A stretch of DNA of 64,000 nt from Panulirus ornatus (lineage: Eukaryota; Arthropoda; Malacostraca; Decapoda; Palinuridae). The stretch covers positions 27,703,894-27,767,893 of the forward strand of contig NC_092231.1 of the NCBI RefSeq assembly GCF_036320965.1. The letters are read 5' to 3'. A program made the position numbers and the translations under genes. Shown in pieces: positions 1-12,760 of the stretch; the stretch's first letter is position 1, and every line of letters starts with the position of its first letter. Below the pieces are notes generated by a model. The model ran no database searches. It had not been told where the DNA came from and was given only the letters and a program-made list of their open reading frames with translations.

Positions 1-2080
1 ACCTTAATGTTATCTGGCTCAAGGTCTATTTGCCAACTACCACTGTTTTCCTTTGTTTTGCCTAAAAAATCTCCTATTCTACAAATTTTCTAACTTTCTT
101 TGACTGTCTAAACTCCTGCCATGAGGCCGTGACATCCTTCCATCCAAAGGCTAAGATCTTCTACCTAGGAGATTTCAATGTTCCCATAGGATGTGGTTGA
201 ACTCCTTCCACATGGATAGTGGGGGGTACTGAAGTTCTCACATTGTCAATGACCTAAAGCATCTTATCATCCACCCCACCCATATTCCTGACTCTTGTGA
301 CCATTCTCCTGATACTCCAGATCTGTTTTCACCTCTAATCCTTCGTGCTGTAGCAAAACAATCTCGCCCCTAATTGGTTCATCTGACCACACTCTTATAC
401 ATGTATCTATTTCAAAGGAACTTAACACTCTACTAGCCCCTCCTAAATGTAAATACTGGCCCTTCATTAAAGCTGACAGGAATAACTTATGAAAATTTCC
501 TGTTGACTTAACTCGGGTTGAGTACTCCCTCATGTAATGATGCTTCTGTCTCTCCCAAACAAACACATAAGAGATTATTGCTAAAAACCTCTCCCTCTGT
601 AGAGGCACCTGTAGGGCAAAGCATTCCCTTATCCAAAGGAAGTGTGACAACTTCTCTTCATCCACTGATAGGTCTTTCTGGTGTCTAGCTATAGGCACTA
701 CTAACAACTTCTGTCACTCTACTTTTCCATTCTGGCAGTACTATCCTTGTCTATTCTGCTGACAAAGCAGCTTACTTTGGTTCTTTTTTTCTCCTCTACT
801 TCTACCTTGGATGACTCTAACATCCCTTCTCCTCTAGATTTTCCTCTTACTAATCCTATGCCCCTCCCTGTAATCTCTTTTTGAACTGTCCCAAAAGCAC
901 TCCTCTTTCTGGACACAAGCAAGGCTTATGGACCTGATGGTAACCATCCTCTTGTACTGATTGAGTTTGCCTCTGTACGTGCACCTGTGCTTGCTCATCT
1001 GTTCCATTTCTTTTTAAAAACTAGAACTTTTCTTTCTTATTGGAAGCATGCATTGGTACATCCCATTCCAAAAAGGGGTGACTGTTCTAACATCTCTAAC
1101 TATCATCCTGTAGCTTTGACTTCTAATTCCAATATCTTTGAATCCTTCAACTCACATATCCTCAGACATCTTGAAAGTCACAGTCTTCTTTCTGACCATT
1201 AGTGTGGCTTCTATAAGACAAAATCTACTGGTAATACCTTTCCCAAATAACTAATGTGGTTATCATCTCTGAGAGATTTGGGGGAATCCTATGAAGCTGC
1301 CTTTGATATACCCAAAGATTTGACAGGGTGTGGCATAGGGGTCTAATCTCTAAGCTCCCCTCTTTTGGCTTCCCTCCCACACTTTTCGTCCTCTCAGACT
1401 GATCTGTCTCTGTGGTTCTTGATAAATCAGCCTCTCCCTCTTTCTCTATCAACAGCATTCCATTCTGTTTCCCACCCCTTTTTCTCAATGGTTTTCTTTC
1501 TTCTACAAATAACCAAATCCACTCACATGCTGAAGACTCAACACTGCATCCCTCAAATTTGCTACTTCTCTCATTGGATCTGCATCTCATCTTGATACAA
1601 CTTCCTCGGTAAACTCAGACTTGGACAGATATTTCAGTGGGTAGACAAAATCTGATTAACTGTAATGCCTCCCAAGGCCTAGTTTCTGCCCCTCTCTCTG
1701 TCAACAATTCCTTAAAACTAGCCTCTTCCTTTGAAAGTTCTGATTCCACCCCTTGACTCACTGAACATATTTGATAATGCTACAAGTAGCATCCACACAA
1801 TCTTGGAAATTCCACATTACAGAAATAGCTAAGTCTGCCTCTAATCCATTACTAGAAAAATGTTTCTTTACATCTTTCCTCACTCTTCTCTTGTTTGGTT
1901 TCTTATTTGTATCCTCTACTTCAGCAGTTCCTTGAACGATGAAATACTATTTCTCTCCAAGGTAGCATCCCACAAGCTGAGAGAATCACTTGATCCCAGA
2001 GTTCAGAATCCACTAATCTCTTGCCTTCTGGTGAGGTTATAGCCTTCACTCACCACCTGCTCATTGGTGTGGCCTACTTT
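1..2080 (+). mobile_element. Jockey-like non-LTR retrotransposon remnant (window-truncated)
   Basis: Conceptual translation of the plus strand, with many frame changes, gives an endonuclease tail near 160-180 (a 'YLGDFNV' motif), an EN-RT linker, and reverse transcriptase fingers at 987-1202 with 'HPIPKRGDCSNISNYHPVAL' and 'LRHLESHSLLSDH'. The palm motif near 1520-1550 reads 'HAEDSTLH' where active relatives have a Y/F-x-DD motif, so the catalytic pair is damaged. The copy is parallel to those at 22385-24330 and 55005-57910, which share the same blocks. Stops and frameshifts throughout show it is dead. The 5' end lies outside the window and the 3' limit is approximate. Family call comes from recognised RT blocks, not a search. 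Confidence 0.75.
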
Positions 2081-2589
2081 CTGCAGATCTGCCCTCTGTC
2101 AATCAGCAACCCCTACAATGATGTCATTGTCATGCTGAAGGACCCCTGGACAGCCTGACCACTTTATAATTCTTGGAACAAGGATGTCATCTAGTCACTC
2201 TCAGATAGAGAAAGATCTTTGAAAGAGGGAAAGGAAGGGTGGGAAAAACTATCAGAAAATTTGCTTGTGGGACACTGCTCCACAGAGAAGCAGTTTTTCT
2301 TCAAAACTTCCTTGCCAGGGTCTGTCTATCCCAGAAGATGAAAAGTATATCAGCATGGAAGGAGAGGGTTACAGGAAAAAATTCTAACCAAATACAATAC
2401 TGACTGCAAACATACCATACATGTTATTGCCCATAAGGAATCATATCTCTCACATGTAGCTTGCTGAATATCAAACAAGGTAGATATCCAATGTCTAAAA
2501 TAAGTTAACACCTGAGAAAGTCACTTGAGGAATGCAGAATACCTTCTTTACTAATCTCCTATAGGAACAGATCCCTCAGAAAGTTCAAA

Positions 2590-3292
2590 AGTAGAAGCTA
2601 CCTTTATGACATGAGTTCTGGCATACATGGTTTTAGGGAAAGGTCATGTGTAATTACCCTATTAAGAGTTCTATAAGAGAGTGAGCTTAGCCCTGAACAA
2701 AAGGAAAGGCTGGGTGGCCTGTTTGTATTGGGACTGTCTGAAAGCATCTGACACTGTACCTGCATCACCAGGCAGATAAATGGGGGAAACCTCTTCGATG
2801 GACAGAAGATTATCTCAGCAGGAGGGAACAAAGGGTGCTTGTTTTTCCAAATGGGATGAGATGACCAGTTGTGCCACTTGGTTTGGAATTAAGACAATTA
2901 CCTTTCTTAATTTACATTAAAACTTGTCTGAATGTAGGGAATCCTAGCCAAATATGCTTGCAGATGATGTAAAGGTCATGAAGAAAGTGAAGAGCCTTGA
3001 CAATTGTATCAACGTACAAGGGGATCTTAATAGATTCCAATCCTGGTCTGAAACATGGATGATGAAACTTGATCCAAGCCAATGTAAAGTAATGAAGGTG
3101 GGAAAAAAAAATTTTTATAATCTATCAGGAAAGAGGGTTCATGATTCTATATGTGAGGACTTGGGAGTCAACATCATCCCTAACCAGTCACCAGGGTCCC
3201 ATATTAAGAGAATTGATACGGACATAAACTGTCCTTTGGTGTATCAAAACAGCATTCAAATACTGGATGAGGAAATAATAAGGTACACATAG
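2590..3292 (+). mobile_element. CR1-like RT fragment
   Basis: Plus-strand frames carry 'WDCLKASDTV' near 2720-2755, equivalent to the first catalytic-aspartate region of CR1-type RTs (usual form D-x-x-K-A-F-D-x-V). From 2954 comes 'MLADDVKVMKKVKS', which holds the ADD catalytic pair, followed by 'NRFQSWSETWMMKLDPSQCK' and 'CEDLGVNI'. These are the CR1 palm and thumb blocks in order. Several frameshifts and stops are present. The homologous 3' end of the same type lies at 4676-4870 in the same orientation, with an opposite-strand CR1 copy between them. Confidence 0.75.
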
Positions 3293-3549
3293 TCACACAG
3301 TCTACATAGATCCAAGGTCTAAGCAAGTTGGTGAGGCCCTAAACTATTGAAAAAGATGCAGTAGAAGAAAAGGAGAGCAAAGCTAAGGCTCTCTCACAGC
3401 CTTCCATTCCCGCTGGCAACATGCCAGAAGGGAAACAGGTATAAAAAAAAAAAATACCAAACAGGACTGATATGACAAAGGAATTGTTTTTAGGAAAGTT
3501 AGAGATCAGAATAAATGTGAATATGTCATGCATCTCATCACATGCATCC
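3293..3549. other. No gene seen
   Basis: Short AT-rich spacer between two CR1-like fragments in opposite orientation. It contains an A-run near 3446. I see no coding or RNA feature. Confidence 0.5.
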
Positions 3550-4680
3550 CTTCACTTTTTGTTATAAAGACAATGATAAATATAAACTTACCATATCTAA
3601 TTACTCCTTATGTGGAAGGATTATACAATTCCTTCTTGTTCTTTTAAAGCAATGAACATGTTCTGGAAGCTTATTCCATGCATTGATAATGTCAATGGTA
3701 AAGAAATATTTCATGCAGTTGAAATCAACTTGGTGACCTATAAGTTTTGGTCAATTTTCTCTCATTGATATCATTGGTGAAGACGTAAAGAAATTTACTA
3801 TATTGACATTATTGAATGCTTCATTTCAAAACATTCTGATAACTTCCCTCAGAGCCACCTTCTGTTGAGAGAGAGAGCAAATATAATTCCCACAGTCTGT
3901 CCTCATATGGTTTGTTACATAAGGAAAGAATCAATTTAGTTGCTCTTCCCCGCACTGCTTCCAATTTAAGAATATCCTTACTTGCTTCCAATTTAAGAAT
4001 ATCCTTACTTAGGTGAGGAGCCCAGAACTTGCTTGTATATCCATGGAGGGATCTGACTCGACTGAAAAATAATGTCAAAATAAAACAATTCTAGCAATTG
4101 TATGTAAAGTTTCTGTTAATAAAACTTAACATCCTGTTTACTTTCTCACCAACTTTGTTACAATACTGGGAGAATTTGAAGTTTTTGTAGATGGTGACTA
4201 CTAGATCCCTCAAACATGGGTAGTCCTTTATCTTGTGGCCTATCAGTTCACTTTCAAGTTTCTTGTTGAGGTTTTCTACTTGCAACAGCTGATATTTATT
4301 GAGTTAAATGGCATTTGGCATGCCATTTCCTAGACCATTGACTTATTTTATGTAGATCTTGTAATTTAAGCCTATATTCTTCAGTTAATGTGGCATTGCT
4401 GATCTTTGTGCCATCTGTAAATTTGGAATCTGAGTTATTCAGATGTATGTCAATGTCCTTAATATAAATGATGTTAAAGTATAGGTCTTAGAATGGACCC
4501 ATGGGGGACCACACCAGTAATGTGGTGACCAAAGTGATGATTCACCATTCATTATGAGTCTTTGCTTCCTATTACATAGCATAGCTTCTATCCAGTTTCC
4601 TAGGCCACCAGTAATCCCCAAGGCCCTGACTTAAGGCATCAATCAATTGTGGAGAACTTTGTTGAATGCTCTTTGAAAGT
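3550..4680 (-). mobile_element. CR1-like non-LTR remnant, C-terminal half
   Basis: Read on the minus strand, the order is RT palm ('GGLGNWIEAMLCNRKQRLIM' near 4560-4621), a DNA-binding and thumb block near 4091-4285 ('NKKLESELIGHKIKDYPCL'), then the C-terminal block near 3821-4050 ('FWAPHLSKDILKLEA', 'VRGRATKLILSLCNKPYEDR') and the terminal block near 3600-3780. This is the usual CR1 order. Stops and shifts split it. The C-terminal block contains an in-frame 27-bp tandem duplication (separate entry). It belongs to a different CR1 subfamily from 2590-3292, judged by the distinct C-terminal sequence. Confidence 0.7.
3957..4011. repeat. 27-bp tandem duplication inside CR1 remnant
   Basis: The unit beginning CTTCCAATTTAAGAATATCC occurs twice back to back. 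On the minus strand it repeats the peptide SKDILKLEA in frame. The two units are essentially identical, so the duplication is recent relative to decay of the host element. Confidence 0.85.
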
Positions 4681-4870
4681 CAAGAAACTTGTTAATAAGG
4701 ATGTGAAGAAATACTTTTATAGTATAACAGCAGTGGATCAATGGAACAGAATGACTTAGGAACTGGTTAAGGGAGACAGCATACATAAATTTAAGAGGCT
4801 GTATGACAGTGGAGAATGTTCAAGAGATGGGGCCCAATGTGTAAATGTCTTTCCCCATACATGTCTGTAA
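4676..4870 (+). mobile_element. CR1-like 3' end fragment
   Basis: Plus-strand reading gives 'VDQWNRMT' and 'GDSIHKFKRLYDSGECSRDG', the C-terminal signature that is also seen on the minus strand at 26278-26500 ('VDDWNRLTGDMVDADSIHKF'). It is followed by a long A-run at about 4880-4896 that could be the tail. It may be the displaced 3' end of the element whose RT lies at 2590-3292. Confidence 0.65.
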
Positions 4871-4914
4871 TTACAGGCCAAAAAAAAAAAAAAAAAGCCT
4901 TCTTTTTAAGCAAA

Positions 4915-5035
4915 GAGGGGTTTCAAATTATCTGGGCAGACAAAAACATGTATCCCTCAATAATTCTTATGTAGTTGAGGGGTTTCAAGTTGTTTGGGGT
5001 AACAAAAAGGTATACCCCTCAATAACATCTAATAA
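4915..5035. repeat. 62-bp direct tandem repeat, two diverged copies
   Basis: Copies start at 4915 and 4977 with GAGGGGTTTCAA and both end near ...CCCTCAATAA. Each unit has GAGGGGT at its start and a complementary ACCCCTC or near match at its end, so each can fold on itself. Function unknown. Confidence 0.7.
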
Positions 5036-5065
5036 TCTTAAGATAGTCTCAGTGATTTAATGGGG

Positions 5066-5234
5066 TATAATGCATGATGTTTTTCAGCATCAATCTTCCA
5101 TAATGCATGATGTTTTTCAGCATCAATCTTCCATAATGCATGATGTTTTTCAGCATCAATCTTCCATAATGCATGATGTTTTTCAGCATCAATCTTCCAT
5201 AATGCATGATGTTTTTCAGCATCAATCTTCCATG
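5066..5234. repeat. 33-bp minisatellite, about five copies
   Basis: A unit with core GCATGATGTTTTTCAGCATC repeats head to tail with period 33 and nearly perfect identity. Because 33 is a multiple of three it leaves long open frames on the minus strand (peptide unit ALWKIDAEKHH), but these are a by-product of the period and not evidence for a gene. Confidence 0.95.
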
Positions 5235-5239
5235 AAGCA

Positions 5240-6960
5240 ATCACAATAGGGAAAAGGACAAAAAGATAAATGCTTAAAAATATTTCAAATTGCATTCACA
5301 CTGCACTGCAGTGATTAATGTACTCACCACCTCATACTTTGTGGTGCTGGTGATTGTTTACCATCAACCATGTACTTTCTGGAGCAATGTTATGTGCTGG
5401 TCTCTCACATTTGTGATTTTTGTGCATCATAGATTGCTACTGTGGACGCAACGACCCCTTTCAAGTATCATCAGCAATTACCTGACAGATACTCAAAGCT
5501 GTCTAAGTCTCACATAAAGTGCAAGAGTAACATTCTAAGTCTCAAAAAGACTGAGTTGTACAAAATCCTCGACTAACTGAAAAATGGTTATCCAGAACTG
5601 CGATTCCTCCATGAGGCAATTTGGATAAGAGAGGTTTTACTGTATACTGAAATTTAGTTATTTCATTCTTTGATAGAAATGCCTGATTGAGAGTGATCTA
5701 AACTCGACATATGTTATCATCAAAAATGAGGTTTTATTTCTTCGTTGTAACAGGGCTTGTATCTCACTAAATCTTTTATCATATGAGGTTGTCAAAAACA
5801 ATGACTTGATGAGCAGCCTTTGAGGTACTGGGTTGTCCAAAAAATCCTTTGTAACATATCTATGATGTTGCAAGCTCCCAATTTAGGTGCATGTGGAGGG
5901 GTTTCCTAAAGAAGAAGGATCTGAAGAATGTTATCCCAAACAGGTTCTGACAAGGTGACCCGAAGCCAATAGACAAGGGTCCCTGAGGGGCATTCTTGTA
6001 CAAGGCAGCATTATCATTAGCTCAATTTCTGTCTTGAAAAAGTCTAGAAAAAGAGTTCTAAACATAAAACTTCTGTAATCTCAGAAGGATGTGATTTTTC
6101 GGTACCGTATCTCCCCACTTGGGTTTCCTTTCCAACCCTGTGATTTTGAGTTTTCCATGTTGTTTAAAAAATGTATTTCAACCTTACAATTTCAAAGATA
6201 TTCATATAGAAATGAAAAAGAAATATATTTAGAAGTGTATTTTATCCACTACTTTCACTCTCAGAAAGTGTAGAGGTTTTGTAAATGTTTCAGCACAATA
6301 TGCTAAAATATGCAGAAGTAAGGCTTAAGTGTTACATAAATTACTACTGTGAATGTTTTATCACTTAATGTAACTACAGTGGAAAATTGATTACTGCCTG
6401 TTATCATGTTCTTATTCCATATATTAGTCTTCTCTTGTTATAATCGATGCGATTCAGTGATAATTTTTCATAAGAGCAAAATCATAAAAGTTTTTAAAAT
6501 TACCAGTTGCACCAGTTAGACACATTGTTGTCAAGGTCAGCCAGGTAATGTTTCCACTGCCTGCATTTTTGCTAGAAACATCTTTTCCTTCCTCATCTTG
6601 GTCAGCTTTCAGTGCTGGAAGATTTAGTGTCCATAAAGTCTTTCTCCACACAATCAAGACATGGATCATCATTTTCAAGTACTACTGGACTATCTTATGA
6701 CTGATCCTCTAAATCCAGTTAAAAGTCATTCAATTACCAACTTAAAAACTCCTGAAAATATGCTATCATTAGAAGGCTTGGATGACGACTGACTGTGGGG
6801 AGAAATCATCGCTTGAAATTATAAGGAAATCATCCAAGTGGTGTAATAAGTTGGCATCCCTGACCACAACACCATTAAGGGACGAGTCCACACAGGTTTA
6901 AATTCTAGTCACAACATCCAGTCATCAGTTAACCTACCTGTTCATCCTCCTCTTGGGGCT
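5240..6960. other. No gene seen; possible pogo/Tigger-like terminus near 5643
   Basis: No coding homology was recognised. On the minus strand the sequence ending at 5643 begins TACAGTAAAACCTCTCTTAT, which resembles the terminal inverted repeat style of Tc1/mariner-pogo elements and follows a TA. I could not find the partner terminus, so this is only a hint. Confidence 0.3.
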
Positions 6961-6961
6961 G

Positions 6962-8205
6962 GTTGATAAAATGTACCCTCTTCTGCTCTCTCAATCACAC
7001 TCTTTTCATTACCACACATCTCTCTTACCCTCTCATTACTTACTCGATCAAACCACCTCACACCACATATTGTCCTCAAACATTAAATTTCCAACACATC
7101 CACCCTCCTCTGCACAACCCTATCTATAGCCCATGCCTTGCAACAACAGAACATTGTTGGAACCACTATTTCTTCTAACATAACCATTTTTGCTCTCCGA
7201 GATAATGTTCTCACCTTGCACACATTCTTCAATGCTCCCAGAACCTTTGCCCCCTCCCCCACCCTGTGACTCACTTCCACTGCTAAGTCCACTCTCAGAT
7301 ATCTAAAATGCCTTACTTCCTCCAGTTTTTCTCCATTCAAAATTACAATCCAATTAACTTGTCCCTCAACCCTACTGAACTTAATAACCTTGCTCTTACT
7401 CAAATTTAATCTCAAGCTTCTCCTTTCACACACTTTACCAAACTCAGTCACAAACCTCTGCAATTTCTCACCTGAATCAGCTACCAATGCTGTATCATCA
7501 GTGAACAGCAATTGACTCACTTCCAAGCCCTATCATCCACAAAAGACTGCATACTTGCCCCTCTCTCCAAAACTCTTGCATTCACCTCCCTAACCACCTC
7601 ATCCATAACAAATTAAACAGGCATGAGGCATCACACTCCCCTGCCACAAACTTACATTCACTGGAAACCAATCACTTTCCTCTCTTCCTACTCATACACA
7701 TGCCTTATATCCTTGGTAAATACTTTTCACTGCTTCTAGCAATTCACCTCCCACACCATATACTCTTAAATCCTTCCACAAAGCATCTCTATCAACCATA
7801 TCATAGACCTTCTCCAGATCCATAAATGCTACATACAAATCCATCTGTTTTTCTAAGTATTTCTCACACACATTCTTCAAAGCAAAGAACTGATCCACAC
7901 ATCTTTACCACTTCTGAAACCACACTGCTCTTCCCCAGTCTGATGCTCTGTACATGTCCTTACCCTCTCAATCAATACCCTCCCATATAATTTCCCAGGA
8001 ACACTCAACAAACTTATACCTCTGTAATTTAAACACTCACCTTTATCCCCTTTGCCTTCGTACAATGACACTATGCATGCATTCCGTCAATCCTCAAGCA
8101 CTTCACCATGATCCATACATACAGTGAATATCTTTATCAACCAATCAACAACAACAGTCACCCCCTCTTTTTTGATAAATTCCACTGCAATACCATTTAT
8201 TATAC
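6962..8205 (-). mobile_element. Family A (RTE-like) LINE fragment, RT region, 3' missing
   Basis: Minus-strand blocks run from RT start (near 8050, 'YEGKGDKGECLNYRGISLL'), through 'CGFRSGKD' near 7910 and 'YVAFMDLEKVYDMVDRDALW' near 7800-7840, to the catalytic block 'LLFTDDTALVAD' at 7480-7515 and the C-terminal zinc-like region near 7100. The catalytic motif is FTDD rather than the family norm FADD. Frameshifts separate the blocks. The 3' end stops in the coding region at about 6962. The 5' side stops abruptly where the next element's tail begins at about 8206. Confidence 0.85.
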
Positions 8206-9657
8206 ATAACTGCTGTTTCCCCTAGTCAGCGAGGTAGTGCCAGAAAACAGACAAAGAGTGGCCCATCCACTCATGTATACACACACACACATATATATAT
8301 ATATATACATGTGCACATATACATACATATACATTTCAATATAAGCATACATATACATGCACATATGCAGACATTACATACATCCACATGTACACATTCA
8401 TACTTGATTGCCTTCATCCATTCCTGTCGCTACCCCGCCTCATGGAAAACAGCATCGCTATCCCCTGCTTCAGCGAAGCAGCACCAGGAATACAGACAAA
8501 AAGCCACATTTGTTCACACTCAGTCTCTAACTGTCATGTGTAATGCACCGAAACTACAGCTCCCTATCCAAATCCAGTCCCCACAGACCTTTCCATGGTT
8601 TACCTCAGACGCTTCTCATGCCCTGGTTCAGCCCACTGACAGCAAGTCAACCCTGGTGTACCATATCATTCCAATTCACTCTATTCCTTGCACGCCTCTC
8701 ACCCTCCTGTATGTTAAGGTCCCGATTGCTCAAAATATGTTTCACTCCATCCTTCCACCTCCAATTTGGTCTTCCTCTCCTTGTTCCCTCCACCTCTGAC
8801 ACATATATCCTCTTTGTCAATCTTTCCTCCTTCATTCTCTCCATATGTCCAAACCATTTCAACACAACTTCTGCTCTCTCAACCATACTCTTTTTATTTC
8901 CATACATCTCTCTTACCCTTACATTACTTACTCGATCAAACCACCTCACACCACACATTGTTCCCAAACATTTCATCTCTAACACATCCGCCCTCCTATC
9001 TATTGCCCATGCCTCGCAACCATAGAACAGTGTTGGAAGTACTATTCCTTCAAACATACCTGAGATAACATTTACTTCTGCACGTTCTTCATTGCTCCCA
9101 GAACCTTCAACCCCTCCCCCATCCTGTGACACTTCTGCTTCCATGGTTCCATTTGTTGCTAATTCCACTCCCAGATATCTAAAATGCTTCACTTCCTCCA
9201 ATTTTTCTCCATTCAAACTTACATCCCAATCAACTTGTCCCTCAACCCTATTAAACCTAATAACCTTGCTCTTTTCACATTTACTCTCAACTTCCTCCTT
9301 TCACACACTTTTCCAAACAGTCACCAACTTCTGCACTTTCTTACTTGAATCAGCCACCATTTCTGTATCACTGGCGAACAACAACTGACTCACTTCCCAG
9401 GCGCTCTCATCTCCAACAGACTGCATACTCGCCTCTCTCTCCAAAACCCTTGCATTTACCTCCCTAACACCCCATCCATAAACAAATTAAACAACCATGG
9501 GGACATCACACACCCCTGCCGCAGACCAACCTTCACTGGGAATCAATCACTCTCCTCTCTTCCTACTCGTACACATGCCTTACATCCTTGATAAAACTTT
9601 TTACTGTTTCTAGCAGCTTACTTCCCATCCCATATACTCTTAAGACCTTCATACTGC
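8206..9657 (-). mobile_element. Family A LINE copy with variant 3' end, 5' truncated
   Basis: Starts on the plus strand with the reverse complement of a variant family A terminus (GGGAAACAGCAGTTATG, then an ATAATAAAT-like tail) and a GT/AC-rich 3' UTR at 8270-8440. Coding blocks follow on the minus strand: 8647-9216 holds the C-terminal half, with 'LEEVKHFRYLGVELA' and 'WFGHMERMKEERLTKRIYVS'. The RT catalytic region near 9370 reads as F-A-S-D and is damaged. The 5' limit near 9657 is a truncation. The same variant terminus recurs at 61660. Confidence 0.85.
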
Positions 9658-11425
9658 TATAAAGAGGTATATTTCATTACCAAAAGAAGAGGAAGTATAT
9701 CTGAAAACTTCCCCAAACTGGGAGAGCTCCCAAAGAATGCCAGGACTTTAACTATGTAAGGTTCAGTTATTTCAATTATTGTCTGTAGATACTTAACCAA
9801 TTTCATTTCATTTAATCTATAAAAGATGAGACAGATGCAAAGTTAGAGACTACACAACAAGCATGTCTCCATTGGAAGCCTAAACAAAGAAATTAGAAGC
9901 TCTGTGAAGTACTATATCTGTATAGCCTTAAAGGTGGAGTTCCTCCCCCAATGCATGTGGAAGGCATGACATCCATGAACATGAGAACTAAACTGGGAAA
10001 AAAAATCAGGCCGTAGTACATAACAACAGGAAAACTGGTTCATCTCCAAGCTCACTCCAGCAATGACTCAGGGATGCAAAATGATATCATGTTTCCATTC
10101 ATGATGAGATTGCATCATCATGCTATATCTTAAACTGGTAGCACTAATACATATCAGTTTACTGGTATAGTGGCAGAATCCTCTTGGGATGGGGAGGGGC
10201 CTTTGATCTTGCCAAACGGCCTACCATCACTAAAAAAAATCAACTATTATATCAATGGTATACTTTTTTGTAAATTGCAATAGTTAAAATTCATCTTTTC
10301 CACATCCCAGCAATAACTTAGGAAACTAGAGTCTCGCATAACAAGACATGGTACACCAGAAACTCCAGGTTTGTGTACTGTGAACTACCTAAAACTAGCA
10401 TATATATACCAGCTCAGCCTAAAACCTTTTGACTTGGTTCCAGTCCCTGCATTAATGGTGAACATGTATGTCAGCCACAGTGTGACCTAGTTGTAAATCA
10501 ACCTTCTCACCATGACTTGGAGGGTAATATTCATTAGCAGGAAGTTCCCATCTCCTTAAGAAAAGTAGTCTCAAAAAAACATGAACAAATCTTCACCATA
10601 CGATTGAACTACAGAATGTAATTGCTTACCACAATGTCAATCAGCGTCAATATGACAGAACCAACAGCTAAGGTTAAGAGGCTGAAGTTAACACCAATAA
10701 GAAAACACTAAAGTTTGAATGAGTGCTAACACTCTATGTAGGCACTAATGTATACAAGTTCCAACCTCAGTGCATTCCCTCTGTAAGGGGCCTCCATACT
10801 AAAAGCACCCAAAGAAAAGCAATCTGACTGCCACAGCATGTGAAAGGGAGGGAACACTATTTTGCAGAAAATGAAACAATATATGTAATATATTCATAAC
10901 AATACAGACATTCAAAATTAATCCACTATGGCTATTTCAAATAAACTGCATCATAGAAAAATAATGATCATAGGAAAGCACTTCATAGAATGATACTTTG
11001 GTATGCATGCTACACCAGTGGTTATATAAACAAAACAAGTTTGGTATATATAAGCCCAATACAAATATATATACCCACAAAAATATATGGAGAAATTCAT
11101 ATACACAAAAATATATACAAAAGTTGTTTGTATATCTATAAACCTAAACCAAACTCTATGTGAATTAGAGAAAGATACCTCTCCAGAATGGGTGGAAAAG
11201 ACACACAAAAGCAAGAAAGCCTAAAAGGGAAAATTCCTACATGCTCCTGGAATCTGAGAATTGGGGGGTGGGGGCAGGCCAGGCTGTCCAGCAATTGGTC
11301 AGAAGGACATCACCAGGTGGGCATTGCTGAGTAGCTGAAGGCAAACCCATAGCAAGGTATGCTGCTACTGATGAAAGGGTGGTTACTGAAGGGTGAAGGG
11401 CTGTAACGTCACCAGAAGGCAGAGG
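9658..11425. other. No gene seen
   Basis: AT-rich DNA of about 1.8 kb. I see TATATA-rich patches near 11040-11130 and no convincing coding, RNA or element signature. Confidence 0.5.
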
Positions 11426-11429
11426 TTAA

Positions 11430-12760
11430 GAGGATTCTGACCCCAGAGATTAGGAGGGACAGACCAACTTTGGAGAGAAACTGCTCAATATCAACACTTT
11501 CAGATACATACAAGAAGTTGAAGGTTGTAATGATGTCTCCCCTTCTTTCTTGCCAACAAAAGTAAATCTTTGACTGCTATTTTCTCCCTGTAGCTTATAT
11601 CCCATACTTCTTTGTTGCCTGCCACTGAACATGCCCAAGCAAATATATGTCTCCTCAAGTGGGGTGATAAAGTAATGACATATATCTTGTGTGGGTCTCT
11701 TATATATTACAAAAAAAAATTCTAAACATCTTGTCCATGTATCTGAAAGCATCTGCAACAACGACCAGTACATGATTATAATCTTTACAACTCCCCTAAA
11801 TGGCTTTCCTTGTGAGAGAGTGACCTGAAGGTCTTTCCTAGTGACACTGGGTACTACATCACTCTATAAATCCCTCTTACACACAGATTTCTATAATTTG
11901 CTCCCTGCATACTGGTCTCATTTCACTTTGACCTACCTTTATCATTTTCTGTTTAGTCAAGTAAAATTTCATGAACCATGTATTATACAGAAGTGGGAGA
12001 AAATCATGCCTTCTTTGTATGTTTTCATAACCCTGAATACTCTACATCTCTCATACACTTAGCATCATCTGCAAACATATTCAAATATTGTCTTTCTCCT
12101 TATGGCAAGTAATTTACAGTTGCTTCAACAGTGAGCCCAACTGGACACTACTGGTATCTTTGACTGAGTTGGAAAAGGTTTCTTTGAGAGTCCTCTGTTC
12201 TCTCACTGAGGAAAAATTTTGATGCACTGAAGAAATGTTCTTTTATGCTTGCCTGGAAATCCATTTCACTCTTGCATTTCTTGTGGAGAACAAAGTTAAA
12301 TGCTTTCTGGCAGTCCAGATACACAAAGACGACCTACAAATCTCTCTTTCTTTTACTGGACTAAAGCTTATATCAAAATCATAACTAATCTCCTGGTGAT
12401 TACTTAGACATGCTTGCTCTCTTCCCTCTGAACCCATGCCTCCTCTCCCTTAAGTAGTTTCTCATTTGCAAGCACTCATCCTTTTTCTTATCATATTTTC
12501 CTCTTACACAGACAATGCTTATCAGTGAAACTGAAAAGTAATTTAACTGGTTGCTCCTACCACTCTCTTGAGTTCATGTTCAACAACAGCTCTTTTCTAC
12601 TCACTTCATAGTATCCCCTCTTCCATGAAGTTCCAAACCAATATCTCAGATGGTCTCATAGGAGTTCAGTAACTTTCCTTAATAAATTTGGTGAGATGTC
12701 ATCAGGGTCATATGCCTTATAATGAGCCATCTCAAGTTTTGTCTTAACAACCTTGGATTA
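11430..12760 (-). mobile_element. CR1-like remnant, highly decayed
   Basis: Minus-strand frames show, in CR1 order, 'KAYDPDDISPNLLRK' near 12680-12720, 'YLDCQKAFNFVLHKK' near 12280-12330 (equivalent to D-x-x-K-A-F-D-x-V-x-H-x-x), and the C-terminal block 'RRGDIITTFNFLYVSESVDI' near 11500-11560. Stops are frequent. Recognition rests on block order and spacing and not on any single long match. Confidence 0.55.

Noticed and set aside
5066..5234. CRISPR-like array
   Set aside because: Contiguous repeats without spacers in a eukaryotic context, so it is a minisatellite.
5038..5295. Repeat-containing 'protein' of 85 codons
   Set aside because: Generated by the 33-bp minisatellite period. No start context or conservation signal.
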